NCBI RefSeq assembly: GCF_013408925.1
Contig: NZ_JACCAB010000001.1
Location: 434,001 to 498,000, forward strand
Direction: 5' to 3'
Source of the DNA: Pedococcus badiiscoriae
GTDB lineage: Bacteria; Actinomycetota; Actinomycetes; Actinomycetales; Dermatophilaceae
Length of the DNA stretch: 64,000 bases
Shown: in pieces, positions 28,060 through 36,921 of the stretch
How positions within the stretch are numbered: the first letter of the stretch is position 1
Layout of the letters: every line of letters starts with the position of its first letter
Position numbers and translations under genes: made by a program
Notes under the pieces: generated by a model
Databases searched by the model: none
Seen by the model: the letters and a program-made list of their open reading frames with translations, nothing else
What the model was told of the DNA's origin: nothing

Positions 28060-28085
28060 CCCAGCCCTGCGGCATACCGAAACGA

Positions 28086-28117
28086 GCCGATCTCCCCACC
28101 GGGAGGTCGGCTTCTTT
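28086..28117 (+). terminator. Rho-independent terminator of rpmB
   Basis: An 11-bp stem (gccgatctccc / gggaggtcggc, one G-U pair), 4-base loop, then TTCTTT. It ends at the stop codon of the converging thiL gene. Confidence 0.85.
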
Positions 28118-29106
28118 CATGCCCCGTCCTCTGATGCCTCAGGCGGGAGGAAGTGGTCCCAGCCGCGTGGCTGCTGCACGACCCCGTCGAGGGCGACCCC
28201 ACTGCCCTCCACGACGGTGCCGATGGGGCGCCAACCCTCCGGCAGGTCGCCCGGGAACGTCGCGAGCAGGCTGTGCTCCTCGCCGCCGGCGAGGATGCAG
28301 TCGAGCGCCCTGTCCCCCACCGCCTGCGCCAATGACGCCACGAACGGGGCCAGGCCCTCGCCGTGGAGGTCCAGGCGCACCCCACTGGCCTCGGCGATCC
28401 GGTGACCGTCGCGCAGCAGCCCGTCTGACAGGTCGATCATCGAGCTCGCGCCGGAGTCGGCCGCCCGGGGCCCTTCGGCCAGCGGCGCCCGGGGACGCAG
28501 GTGGTGGTGCACACACTCCGCGCGTATGCCGGGCGGCGGTGTCCGCGGGTCGGTTCCGTCGTGCAGCAGGGCCAGTCCGGCGGCCGAACGACCGAGCGAC
28601 CCACCCACGGCGAGGACGTCGCCGGGACGGGCACCGGAGCGCAGGACAGGTTGACGATGGCCGAGGTCTCCGAGGGCAGTCACCGACACCAGCAGCACGC
28701 CGTCGGGCGCCGACGACAGGTCGCCCCCGGCGACCACCACTCCCACTGACGCAGCCTCCGCGCCCAGGGTGCGGGCGAACTCCACAGCCCAGTCCAGGGA
28801 CGTCGCCGGGTCTGCGACGAGCGACACCAGGACCGCCGTGGAGCGCGCGCCCATGGCCGCCACGTCGGCGAGGTTCTGGGTGAGCACCTTGGTCGCGACG
28901 TCCGCCGGCGTCGACCACTCGTCGAGCCAGTCGCGTCCGCGGATCATCGAGTCCGTCGTTGCCACGGTGGTCGCGCCGGTACGCAGCACCGCGGCGTCGT
29001 CGCCCGGGCCGACAGCGAGGGACGGACCCGCCTCGAAGAAGGGGAAGATGCGCCGCAGCAGGTCCGACTCGGACACCTCCGCCAGCGTCAGCGGGGCCGT
29101 GACCAT
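28117..29106 (-). CDS. thiL: Thiamine-monophosphate kinase
   Basis: Phosphorylates thiamine monophosphate to thiamine diphosphate. AIR-synthase-like fold: AVGPGDDAAVLRTG, TTDSMIRGRDW, GGDLSSAPDG and MIDLSDGLLRDGHRI. The ATG at 29106 has GAGGAGG upstream; the longer open frame is unsupported. 329 residues. Confidence 0.93.
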   Translation of the reverse strand: MVTAPLTLAEVSESDLLRRIFPFFEAGPSLAVGPGDDAAVLRTGATTVATTDSMIRGRDWLDEWSTPADVATKVLTQNLADVAAMGARSTAVLVSLVADPATSLDWAVEFARTLGAEAASVGVVVAGGDLSSAPDGVLLVSVTALGDLGHRQPVLRSGARPGDVLAVGGSLGRSAAGLALLHDGTDPRTPPPGIRAECVHHHLRPRAPLAEGPRAADSGASSMIDLSDGLLRDGHRIAEASGVRLDLHGEGLAPFVASLAQAVGDRALDCILAGGEEHSLLATFPGDLPEGWRPIGTVVEGSGVALDGVVQQPRGWDHFLPPEASEDGA

Positions 29107-29292
29107 GACTTGACCTCCTCGTGACGGCCCGGGGGAGACGGGCGGGACACGGGCACGGTAGCGTCTGGCGTGGCCGAGGTGCGCCCCGGCCGTGCGGTTC
29201 TCTCGCGGCATCGCAGTCGGTGCTCCGTGAGTTCTCCAGGACAGTCTCAGCCCGTAACCGCTGTTCCCAACCGAAGTGTGAGGTGTCTCGTG

Positions 29293-29526
29293 GTGGTCCA
29301 GGCCTACATCCTGATCCAGACCGAAGTCGGCAAGGCGGCGTCCGTCGCCGAGGCCATTGCCGGCATTGCCGGTGTGGTCATGGCTGAAGACGTGACCGGG
29401 CCGTACGACGTGATCGCCCGCGTCGAGGCCAACACCGTCGACGAGCTGGGCAAGCTCGTCATCGCCAAGATCCAGGACGTGCCGGGCATCACCCGCACCC
29501 TGACCTGCACCGTCGTCCACGTCTGA
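29293..29526 (+). CDS. Stand-alone Lrp/AsnC ligand-binding (RAM) domain protein
   Basis: A 77-residue protein, VQAYILIQTEVGKAASVAEAI, GPYDVIARVEANTVDELGK and TRTLTCTVVHV. This is the alpha/beta RAM domain of Lrp/AsnC regulators with no DNA-binding domain. Such stand-alone domains may form oligomers that sense amino acids, but the role here is unknown. Two adjacent GTG codons (29290 and 29293) are possible starts. It is two bases from the DUF3515 gene. Confidence 0.85.
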   Translation: MVQAYILIQTEVGKAASVAEAIAGIAGVVMAEDVTGPYDVIARVEANTVDELGKLVIAKIQDVPGITRTLTCTVVHV

Positions 29527-29528
29527 GC

Positions 29529-29996
29529 GTGGCTCGCGCCGCGCGTCGGCGCGCGGTCCTCGCAGCCGCCGGCCTCCTGATCCTCGGGACGGCCGGCGCT
29601 GTGCTGTATGCCGCGTGGCCCCGAGGTGTGGAGGTCGCCGTGCCCTCCGTGGCCGGCAACGGGTGCGCCACGGTCCGCTGGCCGACGTCCGTCGCAGGCC
29701 GGGCCCTGACTGCGACGTCTCCCCTCTCCCCCCGCGCCGCCGCCTGGGGTGACCCCGCGGTCATCGCCACCTGCGGCTGGCCTGCTCTGGGGCCCACCGA
29801 CAAGGAGTGCCTCGACGTCGACGGCGTCTTCTGGGTCGTCCAGCCGCTGTCGGACGGGGTGAAGTTCACGACGTTCGGCCGGGACCCCGCGATCGAGGTC
29901 CTCGTGCCCGACGCCTACAAGCCAGAACCGTTGCTGCTGCCCGCTTTTGGGCCCGCCGCCAGGGCCCTGCCGACCAACGGCCGCTCCTGCAAGTAG
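29529..29996 (+). CDS. DUF3515 family protein
   Basis: A 155-residue protein with an N-terminal membrane/signal segment (AVLAAAGLLILGTAGAVLYAA) and a secreted domain. Cysteines appear in GNGCATVRW, VIATCGWPAL and KECLDVDG, and one is penultimate (RSCK), suggesting disulfides. It is an actinobacteria-specific family of unknown function, regularly near thiL as here. Confidence 0.8.
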   Translation: MARAARRRAVLAAAGLLILGTAGAVLYAAWPRGVEVAVPSVAGNGCATVRWPTSVAGRALTATSPLSPRAAAWGDPAVIATCGWPALGPTDKECLDVDGVFWVVQPLSDGVKFTTFGRDPAIEVLVPDAYKPEPLLLPAFGPAARALPTNGRSCK

Positions 29997-30100
29997 GGCG
30001 CGCCTGCCTCGACCTCGGCACGAGAACGGCGTGGACAGCCGTCGCCGATGTACATCGCCGAGCGGGCGGTCAAGGTCGTCGTCACGCATAATGGCCAGCC

Positions 30101-30646
30101 GTGAGCATCGACGTGACCATCGCCAACTGGATGTTGGCGCACCGCAGTCCGTCGATCGACTGGGTCTGTCAGGCCCTGATGTCGATAGGGACGAGCCGAC
30201 GCGCCTTCGCCGTCTGTGCCGTTCTGGTGGTCGTCCTGTGCCTCGTCCTCCGCCGTCTCGACACCGTGGTCGCGGGAGCGCTCGCTGTCCCTGCGGCAAC
30301 CGCCGCGTCGATCCTGCTGAAGGCACAGCTGGCGCGCCCTCGACCCGGGCCGCGGTATGCCGAGATGGCCACCTACGGATACTCGATGCCATCCTCGGCC
30401 GCCGCACTGTTGACCGCCGGGCTGATCGTGCTGCTCCTGCTCGTGCCGCGGAGGCGAGCCTTGTGGAAGGTGGCCGTGATCGGCTTCGCCGTTGTCGAGG
30501 TCGTGATCGGCTTCGCCCTGATCTACCTGGGAGCGCACTGGTTCACCGACGTGTGCGCAGGCATCCTGCTCGGCGGACTCTTTGGAGGTGCCGCGTACCT
30601 CGTCACCACCAGACTCCGCGCCAAGCGCGCCACCACAGCAATCTGA
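30101..30646 (+). CDS. PAP2-like membrane protein with altered active site
   Basis: A 181-residue polytopic protein of the PAP2 lipid-phosphatase fold. Motif 1 is intact (K74 and R81-P82 in KAQLARPRP). Motif 2, normally PSGH, reads PSSA (97-100), so its catalytic His is replaced by Ala100. Motif 3 keeps His146 and Asp150 (LGAHWFTD) but has Leu140 where an Arg is expected. Either it is catalytically dead or it has a different chemistry. The start is GTG at 30101. Confidence 0.8.
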   Translation: MSIDVTIANWMLAHRSPSIDWVCQALMSIGTSRRAFAVCAVLVVVLCLVLRRLDTVVAGALAVPAATAASILLKAQLARPRPGPRYAEMATYGYSMPSSAAALLTAGLIVLLLLVPRRRALWKVAVIGFAVVEVVIGFALIYLGAHWFTDVCAGILLGGLFGGAAYLVTTRLRAKRATTAI

Positions 30647-30658
30647 CCCGACGCCAGG

Positions 30659-30946
30659 TCAGGCGTCGTCGTCGCGGTCGGCCCGGAGGCGCACGTTCTC
30701 GCTCTCCAGGTCCAGGACCATGCCGATGCCTGCGAGGTTCAGGCCGGCGTCGAGCAGGTCACCGATCCGCCGCAGCCGGTCCAGGTCGTTCGTGCTGTAC
30801 CTGCGGGTGCCCCCGTCGGTGCGCTGGGGTTGGAGCAGTCCCTTGGACTCGTACATGCGCAGGTTCTGAGCGCCCATGCCGACCAGCTCCGCGGCCACGG
30901 AGATGCTGTACACGCCGCGGTCGTCGTCGGGAGCGGGCATCGCCAT
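30659..30946 (-). CDS. HspR-like MerR-family regulator
   Basis: A 95-residue regulator with an N-terminal MerR helix-turn-helix (VYSISVAAELVGMGAQNLRMYESKG, then GTRRYSTNDLDRLRRI) and a short coiled C-terminus. The first helix and the NLRMYE form match the HspR heat-shock repressor subgroup. It is transcribed divergently from hsp20, so it probably represses that operon and itself. I see no perfect HAIR element (CTTGAGT-N7-ACTCAAG) in the gap. Confidence 0.85.
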   Translation of the reverse strand: MAMPAPDDDRGVYSISVAAELVGMGAQNLRMYESKGLLQPQRTDGGTRRYSTNDLDRLRRIGDLLDAGLNLAGIGMVLDLESENVRLRADRDDDA

Positions 30947-30978
30947 GAGAGCGCCTCTCGATTTTTCTCAACTGGGTC

Positions 30979-31020
30979 TTGCATCAGTATGACCGGCGGT
31001 GCTACAAAAAATCTATAGCA
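30979..31020 (+). promoter_or_regulatory. Candidate hsp20 promoter with overlapping inverted repeat
   Basis: TTGCAT (30979), 18-base spacer, TACAAA (31003). An inverted repeat TGCTA-N11-TAGCA (31000-31020) overlaps the -10 region and is a possible repressor site. The stretch is unusually AT-rich for this window. Confidence 0.4.
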
Positions 31021-31091
31021 GTGGCCATAGGTTCTGAGTCGGGACCACAGCCCGCTGCCCCCCATCAACGGCATACACGGAGGTGAATGTG

Positions 31092-31523
31092 ATGCTCATG
31101 CGCACCGACCCATTCCGCGAACTGGACCGACTGACCCAACAGGTCTTCGGCCCCAACGGCACCACGGCCCGCCCCTCGGCGATGCTGATGGATGCCTGGC
31201 GCGACGGCGACACCTTCCACGTCGAGTTCGACCTCCCCGGCATCAGCCAGGACTCGATCGACATCGACGTCGAACGCAACGTGGTCACCGTCAGGGCCGA
31301 ACGCCCGCCGCGCGCCAGCGACGCTGAGCTCCTCGCCGCGGAACGTCCCCGCGGGGTGTTCAGCCGCCAGCTCGTGCTCGGCGACAACCTCGACACCGAC
31401 CGCATCGAGGCCAGCTACCACGAAGGGGTGCTCGCACTGACGATCCCGGTCGCCGAGCAGGCCAAGCCACGCAAGGTCGAGATCAGCGGCAAGCGCGAGG
31501 ACCAGCACGCCATCAGCGCCTGA
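31092..31523 (+). CDS. Small heat-shock protein Hsp20
   Basis: ATP-independent chaperone that holds unfolding proteins. A 143-residue protein with the alpha-crystallin domain: [28 protein letters not shown], and the loop [14 protein letters not shown]. The C-terminal IxI-like tail is weak. The ATG at 31092 has GGAGG eight bases upstream; in-frame GTGs at 31083 and 31089 are too close to that site. Confidence 0.93.
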   Translation: MLMRTDPFRELDRLTQQVFGPNGTTARPSAMLMDAWRDGDTFHVEFDLPGISQDSIDIDVERNVVTVRAERPPRASDAELLAAERPRGVFSRQLVLGDNLDTDRIEASYHEGVLALTIPVAEQAKPRKVEISGKREDQHAISA

Positions 31524-31539
31524 CCCGGTGGTGAGGAGC

Positions 31540-31863
31540 ATGGCCTCGGACCCCACGCTTCAGCTCGAGGGCGCACCTGCCGCTGCGGAGGACGAGTTCC
31601 TCGACCTCGTCTTCGCAGACGAGGACCTGCTGCGGGCGGAGTTCGACGCAATCGTCGCCGAGGAATGGGCCGGCCGACCGCCACCGGCCGACCCACCGGC
31701 GTCATCGTCGGCAGCCGGAGGCCGCTCGTCCCCGCGCCCTCGGCGCCGTCACTCCCGAGCAAGGGCGCCTCGGTCACCAGGTCCTGCGCCCGATGACCGG
31801 AGCCGTCAACGCTCGCCCCCGCTGCTCCAGCAGCACGGACGTCACACCAGCACGCCACAGTAG
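31540..31863 (+). CDS. Small acidic/Arg-rich hypothetical protein in the hsp20 operon
   Basis: Starts MASDPTLQLEGAPAAAEDE. The N-terminal half is acidic and ordered-looking (EFLDLVFADEDLLRAEFDAIVAEEW); the rest is Pro/Ser/Arg-rich and probably disordered. It follows hsp20 by 16 bases. A GTG at 31528 is an alternative start. Similar short acidic ORFs accompany hsp20 genes in other actinobacteria, as far as I recall. Function unknown. Confidence 0.6.
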   Translation: MASDPTLQLEGAPAAAEDEFLDLVFADEDLLRAEFDAIVAEEWAGRPPPADPPASSSAAGGRSSPRPRRRHSRARAPRSPGPAPDDRSRQRSPPLLQQHGRHTSTPQ

Positions 31864-31874
31864 AAGGAACGGAG

Positions 31875-32048
31875 GTGGGCCCCCGCCGAACACAGACATC
31901 ACCGCAGTCAAGGCTCTCGCCTGGGTCGCGTTCGCGCGACAGTGCCCGACGCATCGTGCGCGGCGCCCACGCCGTGAAGGCGTATCCGTTCGCGGCCCAG
32001 GCGAGGCCCATCACATCGCAGCGGCAGGAGGTACTCGAGCGGCCATGA
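31875..32048 (+). CDS. Small Arg-rich ORF between hsp20 operon genes
   Basis: A 57-codon frame from GTG 31875 to a TGA that overlaps the J-domain gene start as ATGA. AAGGA stands six bases before the GTG, and the upstream gene ends 11 bases before the start. The C-terminal half (RRIVRGAHAVKAYPFAAQA, ending RQEVLERP) looks like folded protein rather than random frame. Coupled position and good ribosome site are the main support; no family known. Confidence 0.45.
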   Translation: MGPRRTQTSPQSRLSPGSRSRDSARRIVRGAHAVKAYPFAAQARPITSQRQEVLERP

Positions 32049-32365
32049 CTGCTGACCAGAACGACCCGTACGTCGTGCTGGATGTGGCCAGAGAGGCGAC
32101 TCAACAGCAGATCCGGCACGCGTACCTGTCTCAGCTGCGGGCCAGCCACCCGGACACGCGCACCCCCGACGCACCACCGGGAGACACGACCGTCCAGAAC
32201 GTCCTCGACGCCTACGAGATTCTCGGGGACCCGGTGCGTCGAGCCGACTATGACCAGCACACCGCCTTCAGGCCCGGGGCCACCCCCATCCGGGTTCGTG
32301 TCACGGTGCATCGCACGCCAGGACCGCCATCGTTCCGGGCGACCCCGGTGCGCTGGCACTCCTGA
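32045..32365 (+). CDS. J-domain (DnaJ-like) protein
   Basis: A 106-residue protein with an N-terminal J domain: DPYVVLDVAREATQQQIRHAY, the HPD motif in ASHPDTR, and VLDAYEILGDPVRRADYD. The HPD triad means it can stimulate a DnaK ATPase. It lacks zinc-finger and C-terminal substrate domains, so it is a minimal co-chaperone, fitting the hsp20 operon. The ATG at 32045 is the natural J-domain start; the open frame extends upstream only by chance. Confidence 0.85.
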   Translation: MTADQNDPYVVLDVAREATQQQIRHAYLSQLRASHPDTRTPDAPPGDTTVQNVLDAYEILGDPVRRADYDQHTAFRPGATPIRVRVTVHRTPGPPSFRATPVRWHS

Positions 32366-32437
32366 TCTTCGTGTCGCTCCAGCCAGGACCGGGATGGCAC
32401 GGTCGGCTTACGGTAGGGGTGGGGATTGGGCGATCCA

Positions 32438-32490
32438 CCCAGTGGGTATGACCAGCGTGGTGGGACCCAGTGGGTAGGCCCCAGTGGGTA
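32438..32490. repeat. Three copies of cccagtgggta upstream of the DUF6582-type gene
   Basis: Exact 11-mers at 32438, 32466 and 32480. Each is nearly palindromic (ACCCA-TGGGT form). They lie 34-86 bases before the start codon of the next gene, in the 158-base gap after the J-domain gene, so they could be regulator half-sites. Confidence 0.6.
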
Positions 32491-32523
32491 GGACGCCACC
32501 AGACCCTCACGAAGGAGACCGAC

Positions 32524-32733
32524 ATGTCGAAGGATCTCAGCAACAGCAAGAACCGCGACAAGCTGAAGAAGTCGTCGTTCGCGTTGCCCGAGGAGGAGAA
32601 GTACCCGATTCCTGACATCGAGCACGCTCGGAACGCCTTGGCCAGGGTGGCTCAGCATGGGTCCGAGGCCGAGCAGAAGAAGGTTCGGACGGCAGTCGAG
32701 AAGAAGTATCCGAGCCTGAAGAAGGACGACTGA
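32524..32733 (+). CDS. DUF6582-type small protein
   Basis: A 69-residue Lys/Glu-rich protein: KLKKSSFALPEEEKYPIPD, then EHARNALARVAQHGSEAEQKKVR and a basic end KKYPSLKKDD. The pattern (FALPE...YPI.D..HARNALARV) is shared with a small domain found alone and in phage-related proteins. ATG with AAGGAG five bases ahead. Function unknown; the location suggests stress. Confidence 0.75.
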   Translation: MSKDLSNSKNRDKLKKSSFALPEEEKYPIPDIEHARNALARVAQHGSEAEQKKVRTAVEKKYPSLKKDD

Positions 32734-32743
32734 CGGTTTTCCA

Positions 32744-32899
32744 GTGGTCGTCACAGGCACGCGACTTCGCGACCAGAGCACGTGGGATCTCGCCCTCGCC
32801 GCTCTGACGCTCTCCACGGCCGTGGTGGCGGCCGGCTTCGAGGTCACTCGCTGGGTCGCCGGCCGTCGCCGCCGACACCGTGACTCCCCTGCTGCCTGA
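32744..32899 (+). CDS. Possible 51-residue single-pass membrane protein
   Basis: Open frame from GTG 32744 (11 bases after the previous stop) to TGA 32897-32899. It has one plausible membrane helix (LALAALTLSTAVVAAGFEV) followed by a basic cluster (GRRRRHR), the expected inside-positive topology. No Shine-Dalgarno is obvious. Reported because topology and position are coherent; could be chance. Confidence 0.35.
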   Translation: MVVTGTRLRDQSTWDLALAALTLSTAVVAAGFEVTRWVAGRRRRHRDSPAA

Positions 32900-32952
32900 C
32901 TCCCCCGCCGACTTCCTCGCACCTGCGGCCCCGATGTCAGGGGCCGGCGAGG

Positions 32953-33221
32953 TCACCGACGTCGGGACGGACCCTTCCACCTGAAGTGGACGAGGACGCG
33001 GCCGTGGTTGTCCACGTCCTTCTCGACGCGGTGATAGAGAGCGCGGTTCTCCCTCTGGTCGAGGAAGCGCAGCACCCGCTTCCTCAGCGCCCCCGATCCC
33101 TTGCCGGGAATGATCTCAACCAGGGGAGCCTTCTTCGCCACTGCCTCGTCCATGATGGCCCGCAGGGCGCGGTCGATGTCCGCGCTGCGGTTGTAGATGT
33201 CATGCAGGTCGAGCGTGAGCT

Positions 33222-33240
<19 letters not shown>
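32953..33240 (-). CDS. Smr-domain protein
   Basis: A 95-residue protein consisting of one Smr (MutS2-related) domain: LTLDLHDIYNRSADIDRAL with the LDLH motif, and VEIIPGKGSGALRKRVLRFL with the GxG loop. Smr domains are nucleases acting on RNA or branched DNA; recent work links them to cleaving mRNA at stalled ribosomes. A basic C-terminus (KGPSRRR). Transcribed opposite to the stress operon. Confidence 0.82.
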
Positions 33241-34577
<1,337 letters not shown>

Positions 34578-34614
34578 GAGCGGCAAGCTACTGTCGCGCT
34601 ACCACCTGTCGTGT

Positions 34615-35745
34615 CTAGCGCAGGCCGACGGGGCGGGTCAGGGCCAGCTGGATGAGCTCGTCGATGAGCTGCGGGTAGGGCAGCCCGGTCGCCTCCCACA
34701 TCTGGGGGTACATCGAGTGCGGCGTGAACCCCGGCATCGTGTTGATCTCGTTGATGACCACGTCGCCGGTGTCGGTGTAGAAGCAGTCCACTCGTGCCAG
34801 GCCCTCACAGCCGAGCGCCTCGAACGCCGCCCCCGCGAGCCGCTGCACCTCGGCGGACACCGACTCGGGCACGTTGGCCGGGCAGGACAGCACTGCCCCG
34901 TCGTCGAGGTACTTCGCCTCGAAGTCGTAGAACTCGTGGCCACCCTCCGTCGTGACCGAGATCTCCCCGACGTGCGACACCCGCGGCGCGTCGGTGCCGC
35001 GTCCTTGCAGCACGGCGCACTCGATCTCGCGACCGACGATGCCCTGCTCGACGATGACCTTGCGGTCGTGCTGGCGGGCGATCTCGATGGCCGCCTCGAG
35101 CGCCTCGGGCGTGGACACCTTCGAGATCCCCATGCTCGACCCCGCGCGTGCTGGCTTGACGAAGACCGGGTATGCCAGCGCCCCGACCGCGTCCATCGCC
35201 GCCGCCTTGTCGCGCCGCCACTCGGAGTCCGTGATCACGGCATACGGGCCGACGGGAAGTCCGGCCCCCGCGAACAGGACCTTCATGTAGTGCTTGTCCA
35301 TCCCCGCGGCAGAAGCGAAGACGCCAGACCCGACGTAGCGGATGTCCGCCATCTCGAACATGCCCTGGATGGTGCCGTCCTCGCCGAAAGGCCCGTGCAG
35401 CAACGGAAACACGACGTCGACCTCACCGAGCGACTCGGGCACCTGCTGCGGCTCCAGCGTCGTGAGGGTGCGGTCGGTCGTGGCCAGCGGCACGACGACC
35501 CCGGCGCCGGACGGAGCGACCTCGGGCGTGCTGTCAGCGGTCAGCTCGAGCAGCTGGGGGTCGCCGTCCGAGAGCACCCAGTGCCCGTCCCGGGAGATGC
35601 CGATCGGGATGACGTCGTAGGCGTCGCGGTCGATGGCGCGCATCACGCCGGCCGCCGTGGCGCAGGACACGGCGTGTTCCGAGGAGCGGCCACCGAAGAC
35701 GATGGCGACGCGGGGCTTGCGGGTCTCTGGCTGGTCCGTAGTCAT
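34615..35745 (-). CDS. ddl: D-alanine--D-alanine ligase
   Basis: Makes the D-Ala-D-Ala dipeptide for peptidoglycan with ATP. Features: VAIVFGGRSSEHAVSCATA, FPLLHGPFGEDGTIQG, ATP-grasp FVKPARAGSSMGISKV, and the metal-binding INEINTMPGFTPHSMYPQM. The ATG at 35745 (MTTDQPETRKPRVAIVFGG) gives 376 residues. It converges with the aldo/keto reductase gene and diverges from the Cys/Met enzyme. Confidence 0.95.
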   Translation of the reverse strand: MTTDQPETRKPRVAIVFGGRSSEHAVSCATAAGVMRAIDRDAYDVIPIGISRDGHWVLSDGDPQLLELTADSTPEVAPSGAGVVVPLATTDRTLTTLEPQQVPESLGEVDVVFPLLHGPFGEDGTIQGMFEMADIRYVGSGVFASAAGMDKHYMKVLFAGAGLPVGPYAVITDSEWRRDKAAAMDAVGALAYPVFVKPARAGSSMGISKVSTPEALEAAIEIARQHDRKVIVEQGIVGREIECAVLQGRGTDAPRVSHVGEISVTTEGGHEFYDFEAKYLDDGAVLSCPANVPESVSAEVQRLAGAAFEALGCEGLARVDCFYTDTGDVVINEINTMPGFTPHSMYPQMWEATGLPYPQLIDELIQLALTRPVGLR

Positions 35746-35847
35746 CGCCGCCGAGCGTATCCCGACCGTCGACCGACCACCCGGCGCGCCCCGCCTGGGC
35801 CGCCTCGCCTGGCGCGCCCTCCCCGGCGGCGCCTCTAGGCTGGCCGG

Positions 35848-36921
35848 GTGAGCCATGACCACCTGTCCCCCGCCTCCCGCGTCGTCGCCCTGGGACGCCA
35901 GCCCCGTGTCCCGGGAGCCGGCGTCAACGCGCCCCTGGAGTTCACGTCGACCTACATCGCCGACGGTCCGGTGAACTACGCACGCGCCGGCAACCCGACG
36001 TGGTCGGCGTTCGAGGAGGCGCTGGGTGGCCTGGAGGGAGGCGACGCCCTCGTCTTCGCCTCGGGCATGGCCGCCGTGTCCGCGGCACTGTCGCTCGTCC
36101 CGCACGGTGGCGCGGTGGTCGTCCCCTCCCACGCGTACAACGGCACGACGACGCTGCTCGACCAGCTCGCGCAGAGTGGCGCGGTGGAGGTACGGCGGGT
36201 CGACCCCACGGACCAGGCCGCTGTTCGCGAGGCGCTCGACGGTGCGGCCCTGCTGTGGGTCGAGTCCCCCACCAACCCCATGCTCGAGGTGTCGGACATC
36301 CGTGCCCTCGCGGCGATGGCCAGGGAGGGTGGCGCGCTCACCGTCTGCGACAACACGTTCGCCACCCCGCTGGTGCAGCAGCCGCTCGGTGACGGTGCCG
36401 ACGTCGTGCTGCACTCCGTCACCAAGTACCTGTCGGGCCACTCGGACGTCCTCCTGGGCGCCCTGGTTACGTCCTCGACGGACGCCGGACGCGCCCTGAA
36501 CGCGCGTCTGTCGACTGCGCGACTCCTGGGCGGCGCCATCGCCGGACCGATGGAGACCTGGCTGGCGCTGCGCGGCCTGCGCACCCTGCACGTGCGACTC
36601 GAACGCGCCACGGCCAACGCCCGCGAGCTCGCCACGCGGCTCGAGAGCCACCCGCAGGTCTCCCGGGTCCGCTACCCCGGGTTCGGCGCGATCATCGCGA
36701 TCGAGGTGCGCGGCGGCGCCGACGCAGCCGAGCGGGTGGCCAGCGCGACGACGCTGTGGACGCACGCCACCAGCCTCGGCGGGGTCGAGTCCCAGATCGA
36801 GCGGCGCCGTCGCTATGCCGCCGAGCCAGAGAGCGTCCCCGATGCCCTGCTGCGGCTGTCGGTCGGCATCGAGGACGTCGAGGACCTCTGGCTGGACCTC
36901 GCCGGCGCGCTCGACGTCTAG
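35848..36921 (+). CDS. Cys/Met metabolism PLP enzyme (cystathionine gamma-lyase/synthase-like)
   Basis: Fold-type I PLP enzyme of trans-sulfuration. The Schiff-base lysine lies in HSVTKYLSGHSDV; other motifs are YARAGNPTWSAFEEAL, FASGMAAVSAALSLV, VESPTNPMLEVSDI and CDNTFATPLVQQPL. At 357 residues it is shorter than the usual 380-400 because the C-terminal domain is compact. Whether it is a lyase or a synthase cannot be told from sequence. GTG start. Its TAG stop shares the palindrome CTAG with the gpsA stop. Confidence 0.88.
   Translation: MSHDHLSPASRVVALGRQPRVPGAGVNAPLEFTSTYIADGPVNYARAGNPTWSAFEEALGGLEGGDALVFASGMAAVSAALSLVPHGGAVVVPSHAYNGTTTLLDQLAQSGAVEVRRVDPTDQAAVREALDGAALLWVESPTNPMLEVSDIRALAAMAREGGALTVCDNTFATPLVQQPLGDGADVVLHSVTKYLSGHSDVLLGALVTSSTDAGRALNARLSTARLLGGAIAGPMETWLALRGLRTLHVRLERATANARELATRLESHPQVSRVRYPGFGAIIAIEVRGGADAAERVASATTLWTHATSLGGVESQIERRRRYAAEPESVPDALLRLSVGIEDVEDLWLDLAGALDV

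Noticed and set aside
29107..29292. Thiamine (TPP) riboswitch before thiL
   Set aside because: No recognisable TPP-aptamer core in the divergent gap; thiL has a normal leader.
30046..30057. Perfect 12-base palindrome cgatgtacatcg before the PAP2-like gene
   Set aside because: Short, single, and not repeated elsewhere in the window; cannot be distinguished from chance.
30979..31020. HAIR element for HspR
   Set aside because: No CTTGAGT-N7-ACTCAAG; only a different inverted repeat at the -10 region, so kept as an unassigned operator candidate.
31864..32044. Relic of a larger gene on the minus strand (reads MGLAWAANGYAF...)
   Set aside because: The stretch is better explained by the small plus-strand ORF with a ribosome site and ATGA overlap.
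35746..35847. SAM riboswitch before the Cys/Met PLP enzyme
   Set aside because: The gap is ~100 bases and shows no aptamer-like fold or conserved core.
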